From contig RQSC01000030.1 in the NCBI GenBank assembly GCA_013416795.1, forward strand, positions 1-37,730: DNA of 37,730 bases. The letters run 5' to 3'. Source of the DNA: Prasinococcaceae sp. CCMP 1430. Its lineage: Eukaryota; Prasinodermophyta; Palmophyllophyceae; Prasinococcales; Prasinococcaceae. Shown piece by piece: positions 1 through 10,077 of this stretch (position 1 is the first letter of the stretch; every line of letters starts with the position of its first letter). Below the pieces are notes generated by a model, which made no database searches, was not told the origin of the DNA, and saw only the letters and a list, made by a program, of their open reading frames with translations. Both the position numbers and the translations under genes were made by a program.

Positions 1-2
1 CC

Positions 3-1217
3 GCGGAGGGCGCGGCGAGCGCCCCCACGGTGTGCCTCGCGGGCCGCGACGCGGCGCGGCTGCAGGCGCTCGCGGGGGCGCTACCCGACCCTGTCGCCGG
101 CGTGGCCGTGGCTGACGTGGCCGATACCGCCGCGCTGGATGCGCTCTGCGCGCGTGCGCGCGTCGTCGTGAGCTGCGTGGGGCCGTACCGCCTGTGGGGT
201 GAACCCGTGGTCGCCGCGTGCGTGCGGGCGGGCACTGACTACGTCGACATCTCGGGCGAGCCCGAGTTCATCGAGCGCATGGAGCTGGCGTACGGGCAGG
301 CGGCGCGCGACGCTGGCTGCCTCATAGTGTCCGCGTGCGGCTTCGACAGCGTCCCTTGCGACCTCGGCACGCTGCTCACCGCGCGCGAGGTGCGCGAACG
401 CGCGGGCCCCGGCGGCGCCCCCGCCGGTGTCGAGGCGTACATCACGATTGGCACGGACGACGGCCGTTCGGTGGTCGGCAACTTTCCGACGTGGCAGTGC
501 GCCGTCATGGGCTTCGGCGCCTCGGGGGAGCTGCGCGCGCTGCGCAAACGGGCCAGGGGCGCGCTGCCTGTGCCGGTCATTGCTGGGCCCAAGATGGGCG
601 TGCGCCGCGGCTGGCACCAGCGTGCCGAGCTCCCCGGGCGCCACGCGTACCCTTTCCCGGGTTCGGACGCTTCCATCATTAAGCGCACGATGGCGTACCT
701 AGGCGCGCACCCGGCTGACGCCGAGCAGGGCTTTAAGCCCGTACACGCGGCCGTCTACCTCACGGTGTCCTCGGCGTGGTACAAGTTCCTCTTCAGCTGC
801 TATGGATGGCTCTTCGGCTTGCTGGCCTCAAAGAAGTGGGGGCGCAACCTGCTCCTGCGCTACTCCGCGCTCTTCTCCTACGGCGCGTTCACAGAAATGG
901 GGCCGACAGATGACGACATCGACCATACCACCGTGCGTGTCGACTTCTTCGGCACGGGCTACAGCACCGCGCCCAACGCAGAGGCGCCTCCAGGGCCACC
1001 GGACGTGAAGGTGCATTGCCAGCTCAACGGCCCCGAGCCCGGCTACGCGCTCTGCAGCCGCGTCTGTGCTGCGGCGGCGATGACTCTGGTCGACGACGAC
1101 GAACGCACGCGCGCTATGCCCGCGGGAGGCGTCGTTACCGCTGCAGCTGCCTTCGGGCGCACCCGCTTGATGGAGCGGTGCGCGAAGCGCGGGGTCACCT
1201 TTGAGGTGCTCGAGTGA
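3..1217 (+). CDS. Saccharopine dehydrogenase-like oxidoreductase (SCCPDH family), 5' partial
   Basis: The frame is open from the first bases of the window and ends at TGA 1215-1217, giving about 404 visible residues; the family is usually near 430. The visible start, TVCLAGRD, matches the second Rossmann strand, so the dinucleotide-binding GxGxxG loop and the start codon lie to the left of the window. Other family-like stretches are SCVGPYRLWGEPVVAAC, GTDYVDISGEPEFIE and SACGFDSVPCDLG. A hydrophobic segment near codon 260 (YKFLFSCYGWLFGLLA) could associate with a membrane, as in animal SCCPDH on lipid droplets. The true substrate of this family is mostly unknown, and membership does not imply lysine catabolism. 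It is convergent with the cyclopropane synthase gene, about 210 bases away. No intron is seen. The family call is firm; the function is open. Confidence 0.85.
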   Translation, partial: AEGAASAPTVCLAGRDAARLQALAGALPDPVAGVAVADVADTAALDALCARARVVVSCVGPYRLWGEPVVAACVRAGTDYVDISGEPEFIERMELAYGQAARDAGCLIVSACGFDSVPCDLGTLLTAREVRERAGPGGAPAGVEAYITIGTDDGRSVVGNFPTWQCAVMGFGASGELRALRKRARGALPVPVIAGPKMGVRRGWHQRAELPGRHAYPFPGSDASIIKRTMAYLGAHPADAEQGFKPVHAAVYLTVSSAWYKFLFSCYGWLFGLLASKKWGRNLLLRYSALFSYGAFTEMGPTDDDIDHTTVRVDFFGTGYSTAPNAEAPPGPPDVKVHCQLNGPEPGYALCSRVCAAAAMTLVDDDERTRAMPAGGVVTAAAAFGRTRLMERCAKRGVTFEVLE

Positions 1218-1340
1218 ACGACGGTGCGCCCCAACGGGGCACGCGCGCAGATGTGCAAGCGGAGAGTCGAGTGCATGTGTGCTCAAGAGTGAGCTGCCTT
1301 TACCCCCATCTCTCTCTCTCCACCCTAAGTAATTTGAGCG

Positions 1341-1360
1341 TACTGTACGTACATATAATT
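1341..1360. promoter_or_regulatory. AT-rich TGTAC/GTACA palindromic island between convergent 3' ends
   Basis: The stretch tactgtacgtacatataatt lies between the stop of the SCCPDH-like gene (1217) and that of the cyclopropane synthase gene (1431). It is strikingly AT-rich for this DNA and holds TGTA on both strands. Similar TGTA islands follow most other genes here, so a 3'-end (polyadenylation) role is inferred. Confidence 0.35.
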
Positions 1361-1430
1361 GGTGTACGATCAAGTTCGCGCCGCGTCCACGCGCGCGACA
1401 ATGCGTCGTGCGTGTGCCCACGTTTGCGCT

Positions 1431-4400
1431 TCAACGAGCGCCGCGCGATGAAGCGCCGCTGCCACCGCTCGCAAGCGCTGCGACGGCATCCGCAATCCCG
1501 AAGGCGTTGCAGTAGTACGCGACGCCCACCGCCGCACTCGTCGCCGCCAACGCCAGCGCCTGTGATGAGCGCGAGGCGCCCTGCGTGCGCGCGAGATTCG
1601 CGCGCGCATCTGCAGCTTTGCCGGCGTCCTTATCAAACGAGCAAATGAAGTCGTGAATGAATTGCACATCGAACGCCGCCTCGCAGTACGCGAAGTAGAA
1701 GTCGTACTTGCGGATGAACTCGATCGGGTAGCCGAGCTCGAGCAGCTTCGACTCGTTGGCCAGCCAGCGCTTACGCCATTCCTGTGGAGGCAGACGCGAG
1801 CGAAAAGAGTGTGTCAGTCAATAAGTGGTTGTGCTCGCGAACTCTCACTTTCAGCCGCGTGAAGACAGCCGCCGGGTCGGAAGAGTGAGCGCAAGCGCAA
1901 GCGCGCACGCGCCAGCTGCTATTCGTACCCTGAGCGTGATCGCGTAGTCCTTGCCAATGTCGAGAGTCGCCGTGCGCGCCAGGCCATTGCGCGTGCACCA
2001 CTTGTCAAGCACATTGAGGCACGGCAGGTGGCCACCCGGGAAGATGTGCTCGCGGATGAAGTCCGAGCTCGCGCAATAGCTAGCGTAGTTTTGGTCCTTC
2101 ATCGAGATGACCTGCACCACGGCGCGGCCCCCGTCCTTGAGCAGCGCACCCAGACACCCGAAGTAGCTGGGCAGGTGCTCGTCACCAACCGCCTCGAGCA
2201 TCTCGCACGAGACAATGCGGTCAAACGAAGCCTTGCCCTCGGCGCCCTCGATGTGGCGGTAGTCCTGCAGACGGAACTCAACCAGGTGGTCCACGCCGGC
2301 GGCCTCGGCGCGCGCGCGCGCGACGGCGAGCTGCTCTTTGGACAGCGTGACACCGACCACGCGGCAGCCGATCCGCTGCGCGATGCGCACGCCCATGGAG
2401 CCCCAACCGCAGCCGATCTCAAGCACGCGGTGCGCGGGCAGCAGCCCGGCGCGGGCGATGATCTCATCGAGCTTGCGGAGCTGCGATAGCTCGAGCTCAT
2501 CATGGGCAGAGCTCTGGCCGGCGAGGCCGCCCTTCGCGAGGGAAGGCTTGTCAAATGGCCCACTGATAGGCCAGTGTCTCCTGGGCAGCTGCGCGAGCGT
2601 GCCCGTTTCTTCGTCAACAATGGGACTCGCTAGCCCCGGCGTTCCATCGCGGGCGGGCGCCGTGTCTGTGATGCCACTCGAGTACGTCATCGTGCGATCC
2701 AAGAAGAGCGCGTACATCGGATTGCCCGCATCGTAGTGGTACGAAATGTTGCGGCGGGAGTTTTCCACGGTGTTGGTGCGCGTGGCGTGGCGCAGGTGGG
2801 CCAGCGTGGCTCCCATCCACTGGAAGGCGCCCAGCACGCCGAGCGCGTCACGCGCGGCATCCGCATTGGCGGACATGACATTCATCAGATCGATCAGCGA
2901 GGGCGTCCAGATCTGGCCTTCAATGTACGCCTCGCCCAGGCCGATGTCAACCTCCTTGACGATGCGCACCAGTGCCTGCGCGTCGAGGACGCGCATGACG
3001 GCCGCCCACGGCGCGTCGGGGGTCGTTTCGCCAACGCTGAACTCGTGGCCGGTCGGAAGGATCACGCGCAGCGAGCCCTTCTTGATACACGTGCGGCAAA
3101 AGGCCTCGAAGAGCTGCTTGCAGCGCGCCTGCATGAAGTTCATGCGTGGGCTGAGGGAACGCGCAAGCACGCTACCCTCCCACGGCACGCTCGCGCCCAG
3201 GCCCTTGGCAGCGGCCATTCCGGCCTTGAGGCCGTCCTCGTGGAAGCCGTACCCGCACCACGCGCCCGCGAGCCACACGCCGCCCGTGCCATTCACGCGT
3301 GCTAGCGCCGCCTGCGCAGCGGGCGCGCGTTCGGTGAAGACGGGGTGATCCAAGCGCAAGCGGCGCAACACTTTGTCATCCGCCGGCGCGTGCGTCGGAT
3401 TGAGCGTACAGAAAAGGTCGCGCGTGCCCTCGGGGTAGTTTTGGAGGCGATTCAGCCAGTACGAGACGCACACGGCGCCCTTCGAGGCGGCGCCGTCGTT
3501 GGCACCAGCGCGCTCGAGACAGTTCCAGCTCGCCCAGCATTTCCTCGAGCGCGGCATGAGGCTCGCATCCGTGTGCAGGTACACGTCGTTCGACGAGTAG
3601 GGGATGTCGGAAAGGAGCGCCTTCTCGTCGGGCGTAGCGCCTGTGCCGGCTTCGAGCAGTCGCAGCGACACGTCGGTGTGCGTCGCGAGGACGCACGCGT
3701 CGAACGCGCGCGTCTCTGCGGCGCCGCCCGCGCGGCGGCACGTGAGCTTCACGCCGGTGTCACCCGACGCGGAGCGGCTCACGCTCTCGACCGAGACGCC
3801 CGTGTGGACGCTGTCGGCCGGGAGCTCGGCCCTGATGGCCTTGACGTACTCGCGGCTGCGCCCCTTCACCACGCGCCAGAGCGGCCGCTCGGTGAGCGAG
3901 AGCAGGTGGTGGTTCACCCAGAAGCGCACGAGCATGCGCACGGGGAAGCGCAGTACCTGCGCGTTGGGCGCCGACCAGATGGAGGCGCACATGGGCAGCA
4001 GGTAGCGATACGTGAAGACCTCGGAGTAGCCTTCCGCCTTGAGGTAGTCGCCGAGCGTCGCCTCGGCGTACTTCGATCCGTCCTGAAGCACGCGCGGCGC
4101 GGCGGCGTTGAAGCGCAGGACGTCGGCGAGCATGCGCCAGTGCAGCGGGTCGAGCGCGGTGCGCAGCGTCGGAAAGACGCTGCCGAGGCCGTGGCTCGCC
4201 CACTCGACGGCGCCCCCGACGACGCTCAGCGCGAAGCTCATGTCGCTCTCCTCGCTGTCCACGCCGAGCTCCTCCAGCAGCCCCACCATGTTGGGATAGT
4301 TGGTCAGGTTGAACACCTGAAAGCCGAGGTCTGCGGGCACGCCCGCGGCGTCATCGGTGAGCGTGTGCCCCCCGAGCACCTCTTCGCGTTCAAAGAGCTC

Positions 4401-5003
4401 CACGTCGTGCCCCGCGCGATGCAGCAGCCACGCCGCGCTCAGCCCGGAGATGCCGGCGCCGACGACGGCGACCGAGCGGCATCCATCGGCGGGGCCTGCG
4501 GCAGCAGCGCTCCCCCCGGCGGCGGCGCTGCCACCCGTGGCCGTGGAGCGCGACGCCGCTGCGGCGGCAATCTCCGCGGGCGTCACGTTGTGGCTCCCCT
4601 TGCCCTCGCCCTTGCCCATGGCTGCCGGCGCGCACCCGCGGCCCCCTCGCGAGGACTTCGGGCAGCGCCGCGGCACGCCCGCGCCCGCCCCNGAGGACGA
4701 GAGGCTCGATGCTCACGAGGTGGCCGAGCTTCGCGAGCGGCTGGACCTCGACCAAGAATCGTTCTCGCAGAGCGTCGCGGCGGAGCAGGGTCTCGACCGC
4801 GCGCAGGTGCTCCCTCCGAGGCGGCGCCGTGGGCGCGCCACATCCACACCCACATCCCAATCCACCCTCCCAAAGCCCTCGCCGGCGGGCGGGGGGACGC
4901 ACCTCGGCCACGCCGACGCCGACGCCGGCGCGCGGCCCAGGTTTGGGGTTTTAGTACGGTTAGGGTTTGGATGCGAGCTCGAGCTAGCCAGAGCTGCACT
5001 CAT
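1431..5003 (-). CDS. FAD-dependent oxidase fused to cyclopropane fatty acid synthase
   Basis: Bifunctional protein. The N-terminal half is a COG2907-type FAD amine-oxidase-like domain: VAVVGAGISGLSAAWLLHRA, DLGFQVFNLTNYPN and, at its end, WLAGAWCGYGFHEDGLKAG. The C-terminal half is an SAM-dependent cyclopropane fatty acid synthase: SYHYDAGNPMYALFLD, VLEIGCGWGSMGVRIAQ, SCEMLEAVGDEHLPSYF and a final YFAYCEAAF. Plants carry the same fusion. The last intron is 1928-1782 (GTACGA...CAG) and joins YAITLR to EWRKRW in phase 0. The certain coding part starts at ATG 4619. A likely longer model adds exon 1 (5003-4903) and exon 2 (from 4813) through an 89-base intron with a GTGCGT donor. Exon 2 meets the main frame only if the lone N at 4692 is dropped. 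About 60 residues are inserted after MTYSSGI, and a hydrophobic stretch sits at the C-terminus. It probably methylenates unsaturated phospholipid acyl chains. Confidence 0.9.
4692..4692. other. Single ambiguous base at a frame junction
   Basis: One N lies between codons read in two minus-strand frames. Upstream of it (5' on the minus strand) the open frame reads VSIEPLVL; downstream the main synthase frame is open from codon 4691. Removing the N, or assuming a gap whose length is a multiple of three, joins them. It looks like an assembly placeholder. Confidence 0.7.
4960..4968 (-). promoter_or_regulatory. Telobox-like motif AAACCCTAA
   Basis: The minus strand reads AAACCCTAA, the plant telobox, 35-43 bases inside the proposed first exon of the cyclopropane synthase gene and close to the divergent hydrolase gene. 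In plants teloboxes sit near transcription starts. Here the role is inferred, and if the motif marks a promoter, exon 1 may be untranslated. Confidence 0.3.
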
Positions 5004-5156
5004 CGAGGCGAGGATCGAGGGCGCGCGCGCGTGGCGGCGCGGGCCCGAGCGAGAGCCTCGCGGCGGGCGCTAGCGCGGGGATGACGACTACGACGAGCCG
5101 CGCGACGCGAGCGCGGCCCGGGCGCCGCGCTCGGCGTGCTCACCAAGGCGCTGCCC

Positions 5157-6644
5157 ATGATAGGCTCCGAGCTGCTCGGCACGGTGTCAATGGTGCCCTA
5201 CGGCGTGCGCGCGGCGCGAGCGCGGCGGCGCGCCGCGCGCGAGGGCCGCCTGCTCGAGCGGCGGTACGGCCCCAAGGAGAAGAACGTCATGGATGTCTAT
5301 CTGCCGCCGGGCCACGTGATGGGGGCCACGGCCACGGGCGACGCGCTGGCCCGCCGGAGAGGCGATGGCGGCCCACCGATCGTCCTGTTCGTGCCGGGGG
5401 GGATCTGGGTCAACTGTGACGCGTGGCAGTACTCCGTGCTCGCCTCCAGGCTGGCAGGCGAGGGCTCAATCGCGGCGGTCATGGAATACACGACGTACCC
5501 CACGGCGCTGGCCGACGAGATGTCGCGTGAGGTGGGCGCCGCGCTCGACTGGCTACAGAGGCACAGCGCGTCGTTGGGGGCGAGCCCCGACCGCGTGATG
5601 CTCATGGCGCACTCGGCGGGCTGCCAGCTCGCGGCGACCGAGATCCTGCGGAGGGCGCTGTTGCACGCGCAAGCGCCGGGGCGCGCAGACGCGCGAGCAC
5701 AAGCTCCGCTCGAGCAGCGAGCAGACGCTGACCGAGGTGGGTCAGTCATCGACGCGGAAACGGGGGGGGGGGCGCTGCCGCGGCAGCCCACATTGTTCGT
5801 CGGCATGAGCGGCGTGTACGACATCCACGCTCACTTCGAGCACGAGCTCTCGCGTGGCGTGGCACACGTGTCCACGATGAAGCCCGCCTGCGGTGGGCAC
5901 GAGGGCTTCGATGACGCCAGCCCGGCGATCCGGATGCGGAAGGTGCGCGCACCTGCGCGCGCGGACGCGTGAGCGCTGCTCGCGAGCTCGCGCGTGCCTC
6001 CGGTGGCATGCACTGGTGACTGCTCGCCAAGCGCCGTCCGTGCTGACCGTCGCCTCCCGCTCGCGTCGTCCCTCCTCCGCGCTCGGCAGCTCGCGGAGGA
6101 GGATTCGGCGCCCGCGGTCGCACTTCGCGAGGCGCTGTGCCTCGCGCTGCCTCGCACCGTGCTGCTGTCGAGCACCGCAGATGTGGTTGTGCCTCCCACC
6201 GCCAGCGAGCGCCTGGCGGACGCCTACCAATGCGTCGGTGCCGCGCCTAAGCTGACGCACCTCGCGTACGATGGCATATGCCATGGTGATTTCGCTGTCG
6301 GCTGGGACGCGGGGGCGCCGCAGTGCGGCGGCGCTGCAGCGCTCGCAGAAGAGCCTCTGCTCGTCGATGCGCGGCGCACGCGACTGGCGCGGGCCCGGCG
6401 TGATGCTCTTTGCGGAGGGGTGCAAACGGCGCGAGCGGCGGCCCACGAAGAGAGTGCGAAAGCTGCTGACGCTGACAAGACGCTGGCACCCGTCGAGGAT
6501 GTGCTCGCGATCGTGCTTGGCTCCACACCCGTGTCTGCGGTGCCGCCGGGTCGGATCAATGCGCGCAGCGCCAATGCCAGCACTGAGCCTGCGACTGCGC
6601 GAGCATCGACTGCCTCGGGTGGTTCGACCGACTCCACCCCCTGA
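5157..6644 (+). CDS. Alpha/beta hydrolase, isoprenylcysteine methylesterase-like
   Basis: Two exons, 5157-5942 and 6090-6644, are joined in phase 0 across a 147-base intron (GTGCGC...CAG), giving about 446 residues. The triad is visible: Ser in LMAHSAGCQLA, Asp in LLSSTADVVVPP and His in DGICHGDFAVGW. FVPGGIW fits the oxyanion-hole region, and VEDVLAIV is a family-like final helix. The order matches plant ICME/ICME-like carboxylesterases, which demethylate prenylcysteine methyl esters; a different ester substrate is possible. The nucleophile elbow starts with Ala, not Gly (AHSAG). The first ATG in the open frame is 5157; the frame is open back to 5085 without another ATG, so an upstream exon is possible. 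It is divergent from the synthase fusion gene. The C-terminal 40 residues are Ser/Ala/Thr-rich and low in complexity. Confidence 0.75.
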
Positions 6645-7046
6645 GCGCGGCAAGCGTTGCACTTCTGTAATAACAATGTTCGGCCGCAGTTGACCGCGGG
6701 CACCCTTCGTCTGTGAGCCATCGCGAGCATGTCCTTCGGCTGTGCAGCACCCTCTTGCCCCCACCGTGGCTCCCACGCGCCGCGCTGCGCGGTGACGCCT
6801 GGGAGAACTGGCGTGCCACCGAAACGACGACGGAACCTGATTTCGGCCGCGCGTGGTCCCGTTTTTTTTTTGGTTTTCGCGCGTGCGCGCGGCGCCCTGC
6901 GGCCGCGGCCACACTGCACGCGCGGGGCAGCACGCCTCCGCGGCAGCGGCGCCGCAGTCGCGCTCGCAGGAGGGGCGCGGGGAAAGGGGGAGGGGCGTGC
7001 GGTTGCCTGAATCGGACTCCCAGGAAGGACTTCACCCGCCGCCGCG
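6645..7046. other. Intergenic region upstream of the YEATS gene
   Basis: Just after the hydrolase stop there is a TGTAATAACA island (6666-6675), a probable 3'-end signal. A run of ten T's lies near 6861-6870, and the rest is extremely GC-rich. No TATA box or RNA gene was recognised. Confidence 0.4.
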
Positions 7047-8324
7047 ATGGTCCGCGTGGAGGGCGCCGAGTGCCAGCTGCCCATCGCCTTCGGCACGGTT
7101 GCGTTCTACATGGGCAAGAAGGCCACCGAGAACAACTCACACAAGTGGACGGTGTACCTGCGCGGCGCGGGTGGCGAGGACGTCGACCTCAGCCACGTCG
7201 TCTCTAAGGTCGTGTTTGGGCTGCACCCGAGTTTCAAGCAGCCACAGCGGGGTGCGGGCGCCGCGAGGAAGCGCGCGTGCGTGGGCGATCCTGTGGCGCG
7301 GCACACAAAGCGGAGCGAGTGCCCAGTGCTCGCACGCGCGCGTGCCGCAGCCTGCTCTGCATACAAGTGGGGCTCGCTGACGCCTAGCGATCCGCCCATT
7401 TCTATCCATGTGCGCGCGCGATGTGGATCGAACTCCTCTCTTCCCCGTGCCCGCCCGTCCTCTCACCCCCTCGCTCTCTCATGCAGTGATCGAGTCTCCG
7501 CCGTACGAGGTGACCGAGATGGGCTGGGGAGAGTTTGAGATTACCATCACGGTGCACTTCCATGCCGACGCCAACGAGAAGCCGCTGGTGCGTGGTGCCG
7601 ACGCCAGTGGTGCCACGGGGGCGTCGCGACTGACTCAGGGCGGGGGGATGCATTTCCGCCGTGCGAGCGTGCCGTTGCGCAGTGCCAACCCTAAGTGCTG
7701 ACGCGCTCCCGTTCGCTCGCTCGCGCGTTTCCATGCGCTCGATGACCCGCCTGCCCTCGTTCGCTTGGCCCTGTCGTAGGAGCTCACGCACGCGCTGAAG
7801 CTGTACGAAGATGGTTTCCAACAGGGCGCCGCGCAGAGCACAAAGAAACCCGTCGTGAGTGAGAAGTACGACGAGGTGGTCTTCCTTCACCCTGAGGAGA
7901 CCTTCCACAGCCGCATGGAGAATCATGTGCCGGTGCCGCTTGCCAACCCGAGCTCACTTTCAGCCCACTTTCCTGAGGTGCGTGTATGCGGTCGTGTGGG
8001 TGCACAGAGCTGCGTGGGCGTTCGAGCGTTTGCACGTCTGTGCTGGTGCCCTGGCTGCTGCGCATGTGCGACTGCAGCGCGCGCCCTTGACGAATCCGGG
8101 CGACAGCGCCCGGCGCGTTTCCGCACGGTGCTCACACTGACATGCTCACATGCGCCCTCGCGTACTCTGCGCACGATCTCGCGCGCATTTTGCAGCACGT
8201 CGACCGCGACGAGCTCGTGCTCATCGACGACGCGCGGCGAAAGATTGCCGAGCAAAAGGCCGAGCTTGAGCAGCAGATCGAGGCTGTCGACGCCGAGGTC
8301 AGGAAAATCAAGGGCGTCGTGTGA
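7047..8324 (+). CDS. YEATS-domain protein, YAF9/GAS41 type
   Basis: Four exons: 7047-7251, 7487-7587, 7780-7977 and 8196-8324 (210 residues). Donors are GTGCGG, GTGCGT and GTGCGT; acceptors are GCAG, GTAG and GCAG. All junctions keep the frame. The YEATS fold is clear: [49 protein letters not shown] and [18 protein letters not shown], including the HPSF and GWGEF elements that form the acyl-lysine pocket. The C-terminal exon is a charged helix ([18 protein letters not shown]), like the coiled coil by which GAS41/YAF9 docks in SWR1/TIP60-type complexes. It is therefore probably a histone acyl-lysine reader of a chromatin remodeller or acetyltransferase; TAF14-like membership is the alternative. 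GCCGCCGCGATGG is a good start context. It is convergent with the transporter gene, 106 bases away. The acceptor of the last exon is the least certain junction. Confidence 0.9.
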
Positions 8325-8399
8325 GGCCGGGCGTGCATGGCAAGCTGTCGCGCGCGCGGCCCTAGCGAGTCCCGCCATTGCGCGAGCGAGCGACGCAAA

Positions 8400-8416
8400 T
8401 GTATCATAAATGAGTA
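8400..8416 (+). promoter_or_regulatory. TGTATCATAAATG island after the YEATS gene
   Basis: This short AT-rich island lies 75 bases after the YEATS stop and before the converging transporter stop at 8431. It belongs to the recurring TGTA pattern and is a candidate 3'-processing signal. Confidence 0.3.
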
Positions 8417-8430
8417 CTATCCTACACAAT

Positions 8431-10077
8431 TTATGGCGACGATGCCATCCTCCTCTGCTCAGAGTTGGCGAGGCGATCTCGCTCCCTATGCTTTCGCTCC
8501 TTGGCGACGTACGTGATCGCGAGTGACGCGAGCACGAAGGCGAAGCCTGCCACGTAAGCAGAGTTGATCGACTTCCGGAAGAACACGAAGGAGAGGCTGA
8601 TGGAGAACACCTTCCTGCACGACTTGACGATTTCCGCGTCAGTGGCGCTGAAGTTCCGTATGAGAAGCAGAATCGCGTTGACCGACATGTACCCCACGAT
8701 CGCTGCGCTCAGGATGCGCGCGGGCACTGCGGGGTTCTCCCACGAGTGCATGAGCGCGGGCCAGAGCTCGCCACTCGTTGCGGTTGTGCACAGGCCGATC
8801 AGGGTCGAGAACGACGACGTGTAGCACAGCAGCTCAGCATGGCACGCCGGATTCGGTACCTTGAAGAGTACCCTCTCCTCGAAGACGCCCGTACCCGCAT
8901 CGATCGCCACGGCCACGCAGATGAGCACGATTCCGACCGCATTGAAGCTCTCCGCGCGCATCACTCTGTCGCCCAGCGAGAATTCAATGACGCCGAAAAC
9001 GAGCAGCGTAGCTGCCAGCCACTCAGGCAGCGTGTACAGCTTCAACAAGCGGCCCATGCCACCGCCACCGCCGCGCACGGCTGATGAAAGCGAGCTGAAC
9101 AGCATGACTGGGATGACTTTAGAGCTCTTGGCGACGATGCGCGTGGTATAGTCGATGTATGACAAGCTCAAGTTGGTGCAATACATCCCTGCGAACGTAA
9201 GCATGGACAGACACAGGTACGCAAAGACTCGCCGCCCGGCGAAGAAGCTGCTGCAGCCAGAAGCTCCGGTGCGCTGCACAGAAGAGGATGGCATCGTTGA
9301 ATTCCCACCATGACCAGAAGTCGTGGGGCGCTGTTGTTTCGCGGACGTCGTAACCCCCGGCAAAGCACCGTCGCCAGCGCCAATGATCGCGACGGTGCGG
9401 GCGGCGGCCTGCGCGCCGCGCCCCTTGACAGTCATCTCGGCCATTCCACAGAGCGCGTACGCAGCGCTTGTCAGCACTGTCATCCAGCCGAAGTACTTGA
9501 AGTCCGGCATGCGTGTGACACCCTCTTGAAGAAGTGCAAACGCCACACTGCAGGTCGTGGCAAGCGTGGCCAACAGCAAGAATTGCGTCTGCCTCCCTGT
9601 TTTCACGGGGATCACGCCAAATAATATCAGAGGCGGGGCAGAGGCGGAGGGCGGGCCGCTTCCATAGAGATTATACTGACGGTGCTTGGCGGTGAGCTCC
9701 TTGTCGCCGTCGTACGGACGATGAATGTGCTCACACTCTATGATGTGCTGCTGGCTGCTGTTGAGACCGTGGCGACTTGTCTCTGTCACCTCGACGTCGG
9801 TGGGCGCAAAGCCCTCTCCGGGAGCCCCGTCACTCAGGCTACTCCTGGGACTGGCATCGGACCTGTTGCCACCCCTCACGCAACGCTCTGGCGAGGCTGA
9901 GGCACCCACGAGACTGCGAGATGCGCCGCCGTCGGCAGTCGCAACCTTCCCGCCGCCATTACTGCCCACTTCGAATACTACCCCGCCGCCGTGAGGCCCG
10001 CGACCTTCTGCGGCAGCTGCGGCGGCAGCGCTGCCGTCGCTGGGCGCGGCCTGCGCAAACAAAGAGCCCGGCAACAT
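8431..10077 (-). CDS. SLC35B-like (UAA family) nucleotide-sugar/PAPS transporter
   Basis: Single exon of 548 residues, ATG 10077-10075 to TAA 8433-8431. About 150 low-complexity Ala/Gly/Ser residues precede a multispanning membrane domain. Segments include FLLLATLATTCSVAFALL, YFGWMTVLTSAAYAL, VFAYLCLSMLTFAGMY, WLAATLLVFGVIEFSLG, AVGIVLICVAVAIDAGTG, ILSAAIVGYMSVNAILLL and a last one in YVAGFAFVLASLAITYV, so 9-10 spans are likely. IDYTTRIVAKSSKVIPVMLF matches the SLC35B signature around the KSSK(V/P)IPVM motif, and VKSCRKVFSISLSFVFF is the equivalent near the end. These carriers exchange UDP-sugars or PAPS across ER/Golgi membranes; the substrate cannot be told here. The tail is strongly basic (KERKHRERDR), perhaps for ER retrieval. 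A loop of about 60 Ser/Gly-rich residues separates spans 2 and 3. Confidence 0.85.
   Translation of the reverse strand: MLPGSLFAQAAPSDGSAAAAAAAEGRGPHGGGVVFEVGSNGGGKVATADGGASRSLVGASASPERCVRGGNRSDASPRSSLSDGAPGEGFAPTDVEVTETSRHGLNSSQQHIIECEHIHRPYDGDKELTAKHRQYNLYGSGPPSASAPPLILFGVIPVKTGRQTQFLLLATLATTCSVAFALLQEGVTRMPDFKYFGWMTVLTSAAYALCGMAEMTVKGRGAQAAARTVAIIGAGDGALPGVTTSAKQQRPTTSGHGGNSTMPSSSVQRTGASGCSSFFAGRRVFAYLCLSMLTFAGMYCTNLSLSYIDYTTRIVAKSSKVIPVMLFSSLSSAVRGGGGGMGRLLKLYTLPEWLAATLLVFGVIEFSLGDRVMRAESFNAVGIVLICVAVAIDAGTGVFEERVLFKVPNPACHAELLCYTSSFSTLIGLCTTATSGELWPALMHSWENPAVPARILSAAIVGYMSVNAILLLIRNFSATDAEIVKSCRKVFSISLSFVFFRKSINSAYVAGFAFVLASLAITYVAKERKHRERDRLANSEQRRMASSP

Noticed and set aside
4684-4830. 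Plus-strand stretch reading ERLDAHEVAELRERLDLDQE as a possible first exon of the hydrolase
   Set aside because: No ATG and no acceptor in the needed phase before 5157; the minus-strand reading gives exact splice phases into the synthase gene.
3345-5084. 579-codon plus-strand frame over the cyclopropane synthase gene
   Set aside because: Antisense shadow. The minus strand carries clear FAD and synthase motifs throughout.
8142-8195. [11 protein letters not shown] segment as part of the YEATS last exon
   Set aside because: No AG acceptor precedes it in the right phase, while TTTTGCAG at 8195 gives a clean phase-0 junction; it is left in the intron.
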